A stretch of DNA of 64,000 bases from Thermohalobaculum sp039815685 (GTDB taxonomy: Bacteria > Pseudomonadota > Alphaproteobacteria > Rhodobacterales > Rhodobacteraceae): assembly GCA_039815685.1 (NCBI GenBank), contig JBCBYV010000011.1, positions 1 through 64,000 of the forward strand. The letters are read 5' to 3'. The notes under the pieces were generated by a model. It did no database searches. It had not been told where the DNA came from and saw only the letters and a list, made by a program, of their open reading frames with translations. Both the position numbers and the translations under genes were made by a program. Positions 44,906-53,372 of the stretch are shown here, piece by piece (the stretch's first letter is position 1; the number at the start of each line of letters is the position of its first letter).

Positions 44906-46186
44906 TCACCGGTAGAAGTACTCAACCAGGAACATAGGTACCGCTGGGACATAGGTGCAGATCAGGAGCACCGTGAGCAGCACGGCGACGAAGTAGACGT
45001 TCACCTTGGTCACGTCCCAGATCCTGGCGTTCGCCACGGAGCACGCGGTGATCAGCACGCTCGCCACCGGCGGTGTCTGCTGCCCGATCGCCAGGTTGAG
45101 CGTCACGATCAGCCCGAAATGCACCGGATCGATCCCTGCCTGCTGGATGAGCGGGATGACGATGGGAATGACCAGGATGATCGCGGCAGCGGAGTGCAGG
45201 AAGAAGCCCACGATCAGGAAGAAGACGTTTAGGATCAAAAGGATCACCCAGGTCTGATCGGTGAAGGCCAGGATCTGGGCCGCCAGCTCCTGCGGGATTT
45301 GCGCACGAGTGAGGAACCCACCCATCAGCACCGACGCCGCGACGAGCACCATGACCACGGCCGTCTGCATGCCCCCGTCCAGCATCGCGCGGCGGAGGTG
45401 GCGGAAATCCATGTCGCCGTACCAGAGGCCGACGACGAAGGCTGCCAGCACCGCGAGGCCCGCGGCCTCGGTGGCCGTCACGATCCCGCCGAAGATGCCG
45501 CCGAGGATGATGATGGGCAGCGAGAAGGCCGGGAGCGCATCGACGAAGGTCTCGCGCAGCCGCTTGACGTTGAAGGCCTCTTCGGTCGGCAGGTTGTAGC
45601 GCCGCGCGAAGACATAGGCGACGCCCATCAGCCCCGCAGCACCCAGGAGCCCCGGCACGAAGCCCGCGACGAAGAGCTGCTCGACGGAAGTGTTGGCCGA
45701 GGTCGCATAGAGGATCATCGGGATCGAGGGCGGGATGATGATCGCGAGGCTCGCCGAGGACGAGGTGACCGCGGCGGAGAAGGGTGCGGAATAGCCTCGC
45801 TTCTTCATCTGCGGGATCAGCACCGAGCCGAGTGCTGCCACATCCGCGACGGCCGAGCCCGAGATCTCCGCGAAGAAGAGCGAGACGCCGATATTCACCA
45901 TCGCGAGCCCACCGCGGATGAAGCCCACGATGGCGGTGACGAAGGCGATCAGCCGGTCCGTCACGCCACCCGCATTCATGATGGCCCCGGCCAGCACGAA
46001 CATCGGGATCGCGATGAGCGAGAACTTGGTGGCGCCGTCATACATATCGAGCGCCACGGTCACGAGGCTCGACGTCCCCTCGTTCACGAGAAGCCCGACG
46101 ACACCCGAGACGGCGAGCGCCACCGCGATGGGCACGTTGAGGCAGATGAGGACGATCAGCGTCAGGAAGATGATCAGCATCAGCAT
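44906..46186 (-). CDS. TRAP transporter large permease, DctM
   Basis: This 426-residue membrane protein has about 12 helices. The family blocks are LICLNVPIAVALAVSGVVGL, FFAEISGSAVADVAALGSVLIPQMKKRGY, SSASLAIIIPPSIPMILYA, LGGIFGGIVTATEAAGLAV and IGQQTPPVASVLITA. The ATG at 46186 is separated by a single base from the stop of the DctQ gene (TGAGATG), so the two are translationally coupled. With DctQ and DctP it forms an ion-coupled importer of small carboxylates. The aminotransferase and hydroxyacid oxidoreductase nearby suggest C2-C4 hydroxy or keto acids. Confidence 0.95.
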   Translation of the reverse strand: MLMLIIFLTLIVLICLNVPIAVALAVSGVVGLLVNEGTSSLVTVALDMYDGATKFSLIAIPMFVLAGAIMNAGGVTDRLIAFVTAIVGFIRGGLAMVNIGVSLFFAEISGSAVADVAALGSVLIPQMKKRGYSAPFSAAVTSSSASLAIIIPPSIPMILYATSANTSVEQLFVAGFVPGLLGAAGLMGVAYVFARRYNLPTEEAFNVKRLRETFVDALPAFSLPIIILGGIFGGIVTATEAAGLAVLAAFVVGLWYGDMDFRHLRRAMLDGGMQTAVVMVLVAASVLMGGFLTRAQIPQELAAQILAFTDQTWVILLILNVFFLIVGFFLHSAAAIILVIPIVIPLIQQAGIDPVHFGLIVTLNLAIGQQTPPVASVLITACSVANARIWDVTKVNVYFVAVLLTVLLICTYVPAVPMFLVEYFYR

Positions 46187-46187
46187 C

Positions 46188-46766
46188 TCAGCGCCCCTCC
46201 CTCTCCGAGCCAGGGCCCGTATCCCGGCCCGTGCCGAAGGTCTTCTCCGCCTCCGCGATCTCCGCTTCGATCTCCGCGTGCTCAGCACTCTCCCCGAGCG
46301 TCACCATGTCGAGATAGGCGGGCAGCGAAAGGAGCGAGCAGAGTATGAAGAGGAGCGCGCCGATGGGGATGACCGATTGCGTGAGCTGCACCGGCACCCA
46401 GGTGAGCGAGGTCAGCGACATGCCCTCGAGCACGGTCAGCACCTCGAACCCCGCCCAGGCCATAAGCACGAAGAAGGCGATGGTCACCGCCTCCGCCACA
46501 TAGGCCGCGTAGAGCCGCAAGGGCATCGGCAGCGAGAGCAGCACGCCATCGAAGCCGATATGCTTGCGCTTCAGCGCCGCGAGGCCCGCGCCGTAATAGG
46601 TGATCCAGGCCAAGAGCACCGACGCCACCTCGTCGTACCAGCTGAAGGAATTGCCGGCGAAGCGCACGACGACTGCGACGACCACCACGGCCGTCAGCAC
46701 GACCATCAGCAGGATCACCACCCATTCGAGCAGCACTTCGAGCGCCCGCGAAGCCGTCGCGATCAT
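46188..46766 (-). CDS. TRAP transporter small permease, DctQ
   Basis: This 192-residue membrane protein has four helices: WVVILLMVVLTAVVVVAVVVRF, ASVLLAWITYYGAGLAALKRK, YVAEAVTIAFFVLMAWAGF and VIPIGALLFILCSLLSL. The family block KRKHIGFDGVLLSLP follows helix 2. The C-terminal tail of about 35 residues is acidic (HAEIEAEIAEAEKTFG) and probably cytosolic. It sits between dctP and dctM on the minus strand. A short hairpin repeat lies in the 108-bp gap between dctP and this gene. Confidence 0.93.
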   Translation of the reverse strand: MIATASRALEVLLEWVVILLMVVLTAVVVVAVVVRFAGNSFSWYDEVASVLLAWITYYGAGLAALKRKHIGFDGVLLSLPMPLRLYAAYVAEAVTIAFFVLMAWAGFEVLTVLEGMSLTSLTWVPVQLTQSVIPIGALLFILCSLLSLPAYLDMVTLGESAEHAEIEAEIAEAEKTFGTGRDTGPGSEREGR

Positions 46767-46806
46767 CGGAATTCTCCGTCGGGTGGGGGTCGGCGCCCAC
46801 CATGGG

Positions 46807-46833
46807 CGGCGGGGTAGAACCCCACCTTACCGC
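46807..46833. repeat. Short GGGGT/ACCCC hairpin repeat, copy 2
   Basis: CGGCGGGGTAGAACCCCACC and onward is the reverse-complement variant of the element at 36368. GGGGT and ACCCC (46811-46823) form the stem around AGA. It lies inside the dctP-dctQ intergenic gap, where it could tune read-through between binding-protein and permease genes. Confidence 0.65.
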
Positions 46834-46874
46834 TGCGGCCGGCGCCCGCGCGGGGCACCGGCCATCGCGGCGGC

Positions 46875-47849
46875 TCAGGAACCGCCGGCGAGGTTCTGCA
46901 CGTTCTCGACGAGCGCACCGCCACCCTCGACGCTGCTGGAGAACTCATCATAGATCGGCTTGGAGGCGGCGATGAAGGCATCCTTGTCCGCCTCGTTCAC
47001 CGCGACGCCCGCATCCTTGATGACCTGCAGGAGCTCCGTCTCGAGCTTGGCGGCCTTGTCGTAGACGAAGTTCTGGGTCTCGGCCCCGCATTTCGACACC
47101 AGCTCCTGCGCCTCCGCCGGCCAGCTGTCCCACTGGCTCTTCGAGGTCAGGAGGTAGGCGGGCGTGTAGACATGCCCGGTGATCGAGAGATACTTCTGCA
47201 CCTCCTGGAACTTGGCCGAGGCGATCTGGGCGTAGGGGTTCTCCTGCCCGTCGATCACGCCGGTCTTGAGCGCGGTGAAGACCTCGGAGAAGGACATCGG
47301 CGTCGGGTTGGCGCCGTAGAGCTGGAACATCTTCACGCGCCACGCGCCCTTGGGCGTGCGCAGCTTGATGCCCGCCAGATCCTCCGGCTTGTCGATCGGG
47401 CGGGTGTTGTTGGTGATGTGGCGGAAGCCGTTCTCCCAATAGGCCGCGATGTGGAAGCCGTTGTCGTTCGCCGCCTTCTGGAACGTGTCGCCCAGCTCAC
47501 CGGTCACCGCACGGATATGAGCGCGATCCTGGATGATGTAGGGCATCTCGAAGACGCCGAAGGTCTCGGACACCGAGCTCATGACCGAGGAGGGCAGCGC
47601 GAACTGCACCTGGCCGAGCTTAAGCTTCTGCAGGAGTTCCCGGTCCTTGCCGAGCTGCGAGGACCCGAAGGTCGCCACCGTATGCTCCCCGCCCGAGGTC
47701 TCGCTCACGCAGCGCGCAAACTCATTGGCCGACGCTTCGAAGAGCGAGCCAGGCGCGCCGACATGGCCGAACTTGAACTCGACGGCCCCAGCCGTGGTGG
47801 CGAGGCCGAGTGCGACGGCGCTGGTCGCGACGATCTTACTGAACTTCAT
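46875..47849 (-). CDS. TRAP transporter substrate-binding protein, DctP
   Basis: This 324-residue periplasmic protein has a signal peptide (MKFSKIVATSAVALGLATTAGA). Family features include FKFGHVGAPGSLFEASANEF, the conserved Arg and neighbours in DLAGIKLRTPKGAWRVKMFQLYGANPTPMSFSEVFTALKTGVIDGQENP, and a C-terminal helical region. GGGAGGAAGC precedes the start at 47849. It is the binding component for the DctQ/DctM genes downstream. Ligand is unknown; C4 or smaller hydroxyacids fit the context. Confidence 0.94.
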   Translation of the reverse strand: MKFSKIVATSAVALGLATTAGAVEFKFGHVGAPGSLFEASANEFARCVSETSGGEHTVATFGSSQLGKDRELLQKLKLGQVQFALPSSVMSSVSETFGVFEMPYIIQDRAHIRAVTGELGDTFQKAANDNGFHIAAYWENGFRHITNNTRPIDKPEDLAGIKLRTPKGAWRVKMFQLYGANPTPMSFSEVFTALKTGVIDGQENPYAQIASAKFQEVQKYLSITGHVYTPAYLLTSKSQWDSWPAEAQELVSKCGAETQNFVYDKAAKLETELLQVIKDAGVAVNEADKDAFIAASKPIYDEFSSSVEGGGALVENVQNLAGGS

Positions 47850-47911
47850 TTGCTTCCTCCCTGGTTTTTCTTTGGATGGTCGACTGCATTGGCAGTTCGC
47901 TTGAGCACGCT

Positions 47912-48346
47912 TCAGTCCCACCAAACGTTGTAGAGTTGTGCGCCCGACGGGATGGGCGGCAGTCCGACATAGCGCTCTTCAGTTCCTACCCAGATGTCAT
48001 CTGGCTCGAGGACGTCGAAGAGTTGAGAAACCTGCTTCTCCTCGAGTGAGGCAACTACCAGCACCGTATCTGTGTAGGGCCAATCGCCCACTTCGATACA
48101 ATAGTCCCGCTCGTTGAGATGGGTTGAGACAAGCCGAACGGCCGAAACACCATCTGCGGTCTCCACTCGTTCGAGCATGGCCTGGATCTCGGATAGCGGC
48201 GGCTTCTCTACGTTGGCGGCAAACGAATAGTCTTGGTCATTACCGTCGAAGAACTCCGCCACCGTCATCAACGGGTCGCCATAAACATCTTTCGCGCGCG
48301 CTTCGAGCAGGTTGAACAAGGCGACAAGCTTCTGTTGATCAACCAT
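47912..48346 (-). CDS. 144-residue acidic protein of unknown function
   Basis: This soluble acidic protein begins MVDQQKLVALFNLLEARAKD and ends GLPPIPSGAQLYNVWWD. It is rich in Asp and Glu (FFDGNDQDYSFAANVE, LEPDDIWVGTEERY), with no signal or membrane segment. I do not recognise a family; the shape is reminiscent of small immunity or scaffold proteins. It lies in line between the aminotransferase gene (24 bp upstream) and dctP (62 bp downstream), so it is transcribed with a metabolic operon where it has no obvious job. Its composition seems less GC-rich than the flanking genes, which hints at later insertion. Confidence 0.75.
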   Translation of the reverse strand: MVDQQKLVALFNLLEARAKDVYGDPLMTVAEFFDGNDQDYSFAANVEKPPLSEIQAMLERVETADGVSAVRLVSTHLNERDYCIEVGDWPYTDTVLVVASLEEKQVSQLFDVLEPDDIWVGTEERYVGLPPIPSGAQLYNVWWD

Positions 48347-48370
48347 TGCCCTTAATCCACCCGCCTCAAA

Positions 48371-49576
48371 CTACTCGGCCGCCGCCGCGGCCGCATCCGA
48401 ACGGCCGGACAGCAGCGCCATCGCCGCATCCACCCCGCCCTTGGCATGCGGCACGCCGGCGAGGTCGAGACCCATCTCGACACCGCCGAGGGTGCCGATG
48501 AGGGTGAGGTCGTTGAAATCGCCGAGATGGCCGATGCGGAAAATCCTGTCCGCGAGCTTCGAGAGCCCCGCGCCAAGCGACATGTCGAAATGCTCCAACA
48601 CCACCGCCCGGAACGCATCCGCCGAATGCCCCTCCGGCATCATCACCGCCGTCAGCGAGCCCGAATAGAACCGCGGCTCGCGGCAGAGGATCTCCAGCCC
48701 CCAGGCATTGACCGCCGCCCGGGTCGCGGCTGCATGCCGCTCGTGCCGCGCGAAGACACGGTCGAGCCCCTCCTCATGCAGCATCTCCACCGCCTCGACG
48801 AGGCCGTAGAGCAGGTTGGTGGCCGGCGTGTAGGGGAAGAAGCCCTTGCCGTTCGGCCCCTGCATCTCGGTCCAGTCCCAGTAGCTGCGCGTGAGGCGCG
48901 CATTCGCCGTCGCCGCCATCGCCCTTTCACTCACGGCGTTGAAGGAGAGGCCCGGCGGCAGCATCAGGCCCTTCTGGCTGCCGCTGACGGTGACATCCAC
49001 GCCCCACTCGTCGTGCCGGTAGTCGATGGAGGCCAGCGACGAGATCGTGTCGACCATCAGGAGTGCAGCGTGCCCCGCCGCATCGATCGCCTTGCGCACA
49101 GCCGAAATGTCCGAGGTGCAGCCGGTCGAGGTTTCGTTATGGACGACGCAGACGGCCTTGATCTCGCCCGCGCTGTCCTCTCGCAGCCGCGCCTCGATCG
49201 CCGCCTCATCCGCGCCGACGCGCCAGTCCGTCGAGATGAACTCGGTCACGAGGCCGAGCTTGTCAGCCATCTTCTTCCAGAGCGTCGCGAAATGCCCCGT
49301 CTCGCACATCAGCACCCGGTCGCCAGGGGAGAGCGTGTTGACGAGCGCCGCCTCCCACGCGCCGGTGCCGGAGGCGGGATAGATGACGACATGCGCTTCG
49401 GTCTTGAAGATCGACTTCATGCCGTCGAGCGCCCGGCGCCCGATATCGGCGAAGCTCGCGCTCCGATGATCGATGGTCGGATAATCCATCGCGCGCAGCA
49501 CACGGTCGGGCACATTCGTGGGCCCGGGGATCTGGAGGAAATGCCGGCCGGCGATCCGGCCCTTCTCATTGCTCAT
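48371..49576 (-). CDS. Serine/aspartate-glyoxylate aminotransferase-like, class V
   Basis: This 401-residue class V PLP aminotransferase probably transfers an amino group to glyoxylate. The typical N-terminus FLQIPGPTNVPDRVLRAMDYP is followed by the cofactor region YPASGTGAWEAALVNTL, the Asp in LMVDTISSLASIDYRHDEWGVDV, and the Schiff-base Lys in SGSQKGLMLPPGL. The match to serine-glyoxylate aminotransferase (SgaA) and to aspartate-glyoxylate aminotransferase BhcA cannot be split by eye. It is the first gene of the leftward unit ending in dctM. It is divergent from a hydroxyacid oxidoreductase-GntR-aldolase operon, which supports a glyoxylate-centred role. Confidence 0.92.
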   Translation of the reverse strand: MSNEKGRIAGRHFLQIPGPTNVPDRVLRAMDYPTIDHRSASFADIGRRALDGMKSIFKTEAHVVIYPASGTGAWEAALVNTLSPGDRVLMCETGHFATLWKKMADKLGLVTEFISTDWRVGADEAAIEARLREDSAGEIKAVCVVHNETSTGCTSDISAVRKAIDAAGHAALLMVDTISSLASIDYRHDEWGVDVTVSGSQKGLMLPPGLSFNAVSERAMAATANARLTRSYWDWTEMQGPNGKGFFPYTPATNLLYGLVEAVEMLHEEGLDRVFARHERHAAATRAAVNAWGLEILCREPRFYSGSLTAVMMPEGHSADAFRAVVLEHFDMSLGAGLSKLADRIFRIGHLGDFNDLTLIGTLGGVEMGLDLAGVPHAKGGVDAAMALLSGRSDAAAAAAE

Positions 49577-49705
49577 CGCCTGTCTCCTCCCGCGGGCTCG
49601 GCAGCGACGTGGTCTGCGTCCATTCGCGACCTAGTTCGCCTGTCGAAATTTTCCTGCGTCGATGCACCGCTTGCCTTCGCATTCCGTTCGTGCGACGCGG
49701 TTTGA

Positions 49706-49717
49706 ATACAAAATACA
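49706..49717. promoter_or_regulatory. Candidate GntR site in divergent promoter
   Basis: Two ATACA half-sites (49706-49710 and 49713-49717) lie in an AT-rich pocket of the 164-bp gap between the aminotransferase and oxidoreductase genes. FCD-type GntR proteins often bind TGTAT/ATACA elements, and the operon encodes one at 52692. Confidence 0.35.
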
Positions 49718-49740
49718 GATGTGGCGGGGAGTCAACATAG

Positions 49741-52695
49741 ATGGCGCGTGTCATCGGAGACGCGAGCAACAGCCGCCTTGCCCGCCGCCTGCAGGGCGCG
49801 GTCCAGGGCGAAGTGATGTTCGACGCCTTCAGCCGCGGCCGTTACTCGACCGACGCCTCGATCTACCAGATGACCCCGGCCGGCGTCGTGGTGCCGAAGG
49901 GCGGCGACGATCTCTCCGCCACGCTATCGCTCGCCGCCGATGAAGGCATCCCGGTCCTGCCCCGGGGCGGCGGCACCTCGCAATGCGGCCAGACGGTCAA
50001 CGAAGCGGTGGTGCTCGACTTCACGCGCCACATGAACCGCATCCTCGAGATCGATGTGGAGAACCGCCGCGCTATCGTCGAACCGGGCTGCGTGCTGGAC
50101 GTTCTCAACAAGGCGCTGAAGCCACACGGGCTCTGGTACCCGGTCGATGTCTCGACCGCCTCGCGCGCGACCATCGGGGGGATGACCGCCAACAACTCCT
50201 GCGGCGCCCGCTCCCGCCGCTTCGGGACGAGCCGCGACAACGTGATCGCCATCGATGCGCTCATGGCGGACGGCACGCGCGCCCATTTCGGCCCCGCCAC
50301 GAACGCGCCCGGGGGGCCGGATGAAGCGCTGGTCAACGACCTCCTCGCCATCGCCCATCGCGAGGCGCCGGAGATCGATGCACGCTTCCCCAAGGTCGAC
50401 CGGCGGGTCGGCGGCTACAACCTCGACGCGCTGGTACCGGGCGCGCCGCAGAATCTCGCCCATCTGCTCGTCGGCAGCGAGGGGACGCTCGCCATCTCCG
50501 AGCGGATCACGCTCAAGCTCTCCCCTCTCCTCGGCCAGAAGCTCGTCGGGATCTGCCATTTCCCGACCTTCCGGGACGCGATGGAGGCGCCGCAGCATAT
50601 CGTGGGCCTCGACCCCGTGGGTATCGAGCTCATCGACCACAACATGATCGGCCTCGCGCGCGACAATGCCGTCTTCCGTCCGATCCTAGAGGAGTTCGTG
50701 AAGGGCGAGCCCGCCGCCCTCCTCCTCGTCGAGTTCGCCGAAGACGACATGTCAGAGAACCGCCGCAGGCTCGATGCGCTGCACGGCCTGATGGCGGATC
50801 TCGGCTATGGCTGGAGCGGGGCGAGGAAGGTCGGCGGCGTCGTGGAGGCGGTCGATCCTGGCCTGCAGAACCGCATCGCCGAGGTCCGAAAGCAGGGCCT
50901 CAACATCATGATGTCGATGAAGTCGGACGGCAAACCGGTGAGCTTCGTGGAGGACTGCTGCGTCCGCCTCGAACACCTTGCCGACTATACCGAGCGGCTC
51001 ACGGCGATTTTCCATAAGCATGGGACCGATGGCACCTGGTATGCCCATGCGAGCGTCGGGACCCTCCATGTCCGCCCGGTTCTGAACCTGAAGAATGACC
51101 TCGGCGTGAAGGCGTTGCGCAATATCGCGGAGGAAGCGTTCGCTCTCGTTCGCGACTACGAGGGCAGCCATTCGGGCGAGCATGGCGACGGCATCGTCCG
51201 CTCCGAGTTTCACGAGCCGATGTTCGGCAGCCGCCTCGTCCGCGCCTTCGAGAATGTGAAGGACCGTTTCGATCCCGATGGCCGGCTAAACCCCGGCAAG
51301 ATCGTACGCCCACCGCGCATCGACGATCGCAGCCTCTTCCGCTATCCCGCTGATTATAAAGTGAAAGAACGGAAGACGGTTTTCGACTGGCCGGGCTATA
51401 CGGGGGCTGCCAGCGGCCTCCAGGGCGCGGTCGAGATGTGTAACAACAACGGCGCCTGTCGCAAGCTCGAGGGCGGTGCGATGTGCCCGTCCTACCGCGT
51501 CACGCGCGAGGAGGTGCACAGTGTGCGGGGGCGCGCCAACACGCTGCGCCTCGCACTTTCGGGCCAGCTTGGCGAGGACGCCTTCGCCTCGGACGCGATG
51601 GAGGACACGATGAAGCTCTGCGTGAGCTGCAAGGCGTGCCGCCGCGAGTGCCCGATGTCGGTGGATATGGCGAAGCTGAAGATCGAGACGCAGGCGGCGC
51701 GGGCGGAGCGGCGCGGTCTCTCGCTCCGCGACCGGCTGGTTGCGCACATGCCGAGTTATGCGCCCTTCGCAGCACGGCTGGCGCCCTTCACAAACCTCCG
51801 TAACTATCTGCCATGGCTGGCAAATATTATGGAACGGTGTACAGGGCTTGCGGCGGAGCGACCCCTGCCCGCCTGGCGCCGGGACTTCTTTCGCGAGCGC
51901 GGAACCTGGCGCGATCTGATGGACGCGGACGTCATCCTCTTCGCCGACAGCTTCAACCGCTGGTTCGAGCCCGACCATCTGCGCGCAGCCGAAAAGGTTC
52001 TCCGCGCTGCCGGGCTGAAAGTCGCCCATGCGCAAGCGCCGGACCACGGGCGCCCGCTCTGCTGCGGGCGCACCTACCTCGCCACGGGTCTTGCCGAGAA
52101 GGCGCGGGCCGAGATCGCGCGCACCGCTGATGCTCTGCGGCCCGCCTTGGAGAAGGGCGTGCCCGTGGTGGGGCTCGAGCCCTCCTGCCTCCTTACCTTC
52201 CGGGACGAGGCGCCCCGCCTCCTTAGCGATGCATGGTCAGAAGACCTTGGAAAGCGTTTGATGTTGTTTGAGGAATTTCTTGCGACCCTCGCTGAAGACG
52301 GTCGGCTCGATCTGCCCCTTGGCGCCCTGCCGCAGAAGCGTGCGCTCCTCCACGGCCACTGCCACCAGAAGGCCTTCGCACAGATGGGGGCGGTCCAGCG
52401 TATCCTCGGCCTCGTTCCGGAGCTCGAAGTCGAGATGGTCGAGAGTTCCTGCTGTGGAATGGCCGGCAGCTTCGGCTACCAGGCCGAAACACTGCATGCC
52501 TCCCGCGCCATGGCGGAGGCGAACCTTCTGCCCGCGGTCCGGGCCGCCGATGAGGATACGCTGATCGTGGCCGACGGGACATCCTGCCGCCATCAGATCA
52601 CGGATGGTGCGGGCCGGCACGCCGTGCATGTGGCGCAGGTACTGGCCGACGCGTTAGTATCGGGCTCCGAACCGAAGCGGCGGGATGCAGCATGA
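49741..52695 (+). CDS. FAD/4Fe-4S D-2-hydroxyacid dehydrogenase, YdiJ-like
   Basis: This 984-residue three-part oxidoreductase oxidises a D-2-hydroxyacid (glycolate, D-lactate or D-2-hydroxyglutarate type) and passes electrons to the respiratory chain. Residues about 40-180 are the FAD-binding PCMH domain (VLPRGGGTSQCGQTVN, IGGMTANNSCGARS). About 260-530 is the FAD-oxidase C domain (ARKVGGVVEAVDPGLQ; HSGEHGDGIVRSE). Two iron-sulfur motifs follow (CNNNGACRK...MCPSY and CVSCKACRRECP), then two CCG domains (RPLCCGRTYLATG; HCHQKAF...SSCCGMAGSFGY). Fusion of GlcD-, GlcF-like parts in one chain matches YdiJ. A GGGGAG site precedes the start at 49741. Its last 4 bases overlap the GntR gene. Confidence 0.92.
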   Translation: MARVIGDASNSRLARRLQGAVQGEVMFDAFSRGRYSTDASIYQMTPAGVVVPKGGDDLSATLSLAADEGIPVLPRGGGTSQCGQTVNEAVVLDFTRHMNRILEIDVENRRAIVEPGCVLDVLNKALKPHGLWYPVDVSTASRATIGGMTANNSCGARSRRFGTSRDNVIAIDALMADGTRAHFGPATNAPGGPDEALVNDLLAIAHREAPEIDARFPKVDRRVGGYNLDALVPGAPQNLAHLLVGSEGTLAISERITLKLSPLLGQKLVGICHFPTFRDAMEAPQHIVGLDPVGIELIDHNMIGLARDNAVFRPILEEFVKGEPAALLLVEFAEDDMSENRRRLDALHGLMADLGYGWSGARKVGGVVEAVDPGLQNRIAEVRKQGLNIMMSMKSDGKPVSFVEDCCVRLEHLADYTERLTAIFHKHGTDGTWYAHASVGTLHVRPVLNLKNDLGVKALRNIAEEAFALVRDYEGSHSGEHGDGIVRSEFHEPMFGSRLVRAFENVKDRFDPDGRLNPGKIVRPPRIDDRSLFRYPADYKVKERKTVFDWPGYTGAASGLQGAVEMCNNNGACRKLEGGAMCPSYRVTREEVHSVRGRANTLRLALSGQLGEDAFASDAMEDTMKLCVSCKACRRECPMSVDMAKLKIETQAARAERRGLSLRDRLVAHMPSYAPFAARLAPFTNLRNYLPWLANIMERCTGLAAERPLPAWRRDFFRERGTWRDLMDADVILFADSFNRWFEPDHLRAAEKVLRAAGLKVAHAQAPDHGRPLCCGRTYLATGLAEKARAEIARTADALRPALEKGVPVVGLEPSCLLTFRDEAPRLLSDAWSEDLGKRLMLFEEFLATLAEDGRLDLPLGALPQKRALLHGHCHQKAFAQMGAVQRILGLVPELEVEMVESSCCGMAGSFGYQAETLHASRAMAEANLLPAVRAADEDTLIVADGTSCRHQITDGAGRHAVHVAQVLADALVSGSEPKRRDAA

Positions 52696-53372
52696 ACAGG
52701 CCTGAGGCCCAACTCCTACGACCCATCGAGCGCGTGCCGTTGCGCGCGAGCCTTGTCGACGCGCTGCGTCAGATGATCGTGGAAGGCAGCCTCAAGCCGG
52801 GCGAGAAGATCAATGAACGCGCGCTCTGCGAGAGCTTCGGGGTGAGCCGGACGCCATTTCGCGAGGCGATAAATCTCCTAGCAGCAGAGGGACTTGTCGC
52901 GGTCACACCGCATCGCGGTGCGGCGGTGACGCCGATCACGCTCGACGAGCTGGAGGAGGTTTTCCCCGTCCTCTGCGCGCTCGAGGCGCTGACGGGCGAG
53001 CTTGCGGCGCAGAAGGCAAGCGATGCCGAGATCGGAGCGATCGAGCGGCTGCATGGCGAGATGCTGGCCCATTACGAAGCGCGGGACCGCGCGGCCTATT
53101 TCCGGTTGAACGAGGCCATCCACGGCGCGCTCTACGAGGCGGCGGGGAACCCGACGCTCACGCGCACGGCGCTCTCGCTCGGCTTCCGTCTTCGCCGGGC
53201 CCGCTATCAGGCGAACCTGACCGAGACCAGGTGGACTGCTGCCGTCACAGAGCATGAGGCCTTCACCGCCGCCCTGAAGGCGCGCAATGCTGGGCTTCTC
53301 GCGCGGCTTCTGCGCGAGCACCTGGAGAACAAGCTCAGGGCCGTGCGCATGGCTCTCCTCGAGGAGGCATGA
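52692..53372 (+). CDS. GntR-family regulator, FCD subfamily
   Basis: This 226-residue DNA-binding protein has an N-terminal winged helix (LVDALRQMIVEGSLKPGEKINERALCESFGVSRTPFREAINLL). The helical FCD effector domain follows (VFPVLCALEALTGELAAQKA, RDRAAYFRLNEAIHGALYEAAGNPTL, TEHEAFTAALKARNAGLLARLLREHL), which normally binds a metal and a small carboxylate. It overlaps both neighbours by ATGA (52692-52695 and 53369-53372), so it is tightly coupled to the oxidoreductase and aldolase. It probably controls the divergent promoter at 49577-49740; its inducer may be the hydroxyacid substrate. Confidence 0.94.
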   Translation: MNRPEAQLLRPIERVPLRASLVDALRQMIVEGSLKPGEKINERALCESFGVSRTPFREAINLLAAEGLVAVTPHRGAAVTPITLDELEEVFPVLCALEALTGELAAQKASDAEIGAIERLHGEMLAHYEARDRAAYFRLNEAIHGALYEAAGNPTLTRTALSLGFRLRRARYQANLTETRWTAAVTEHEAFTAALKARNAGLLARLLREHLENKLRAVRMALLEEA

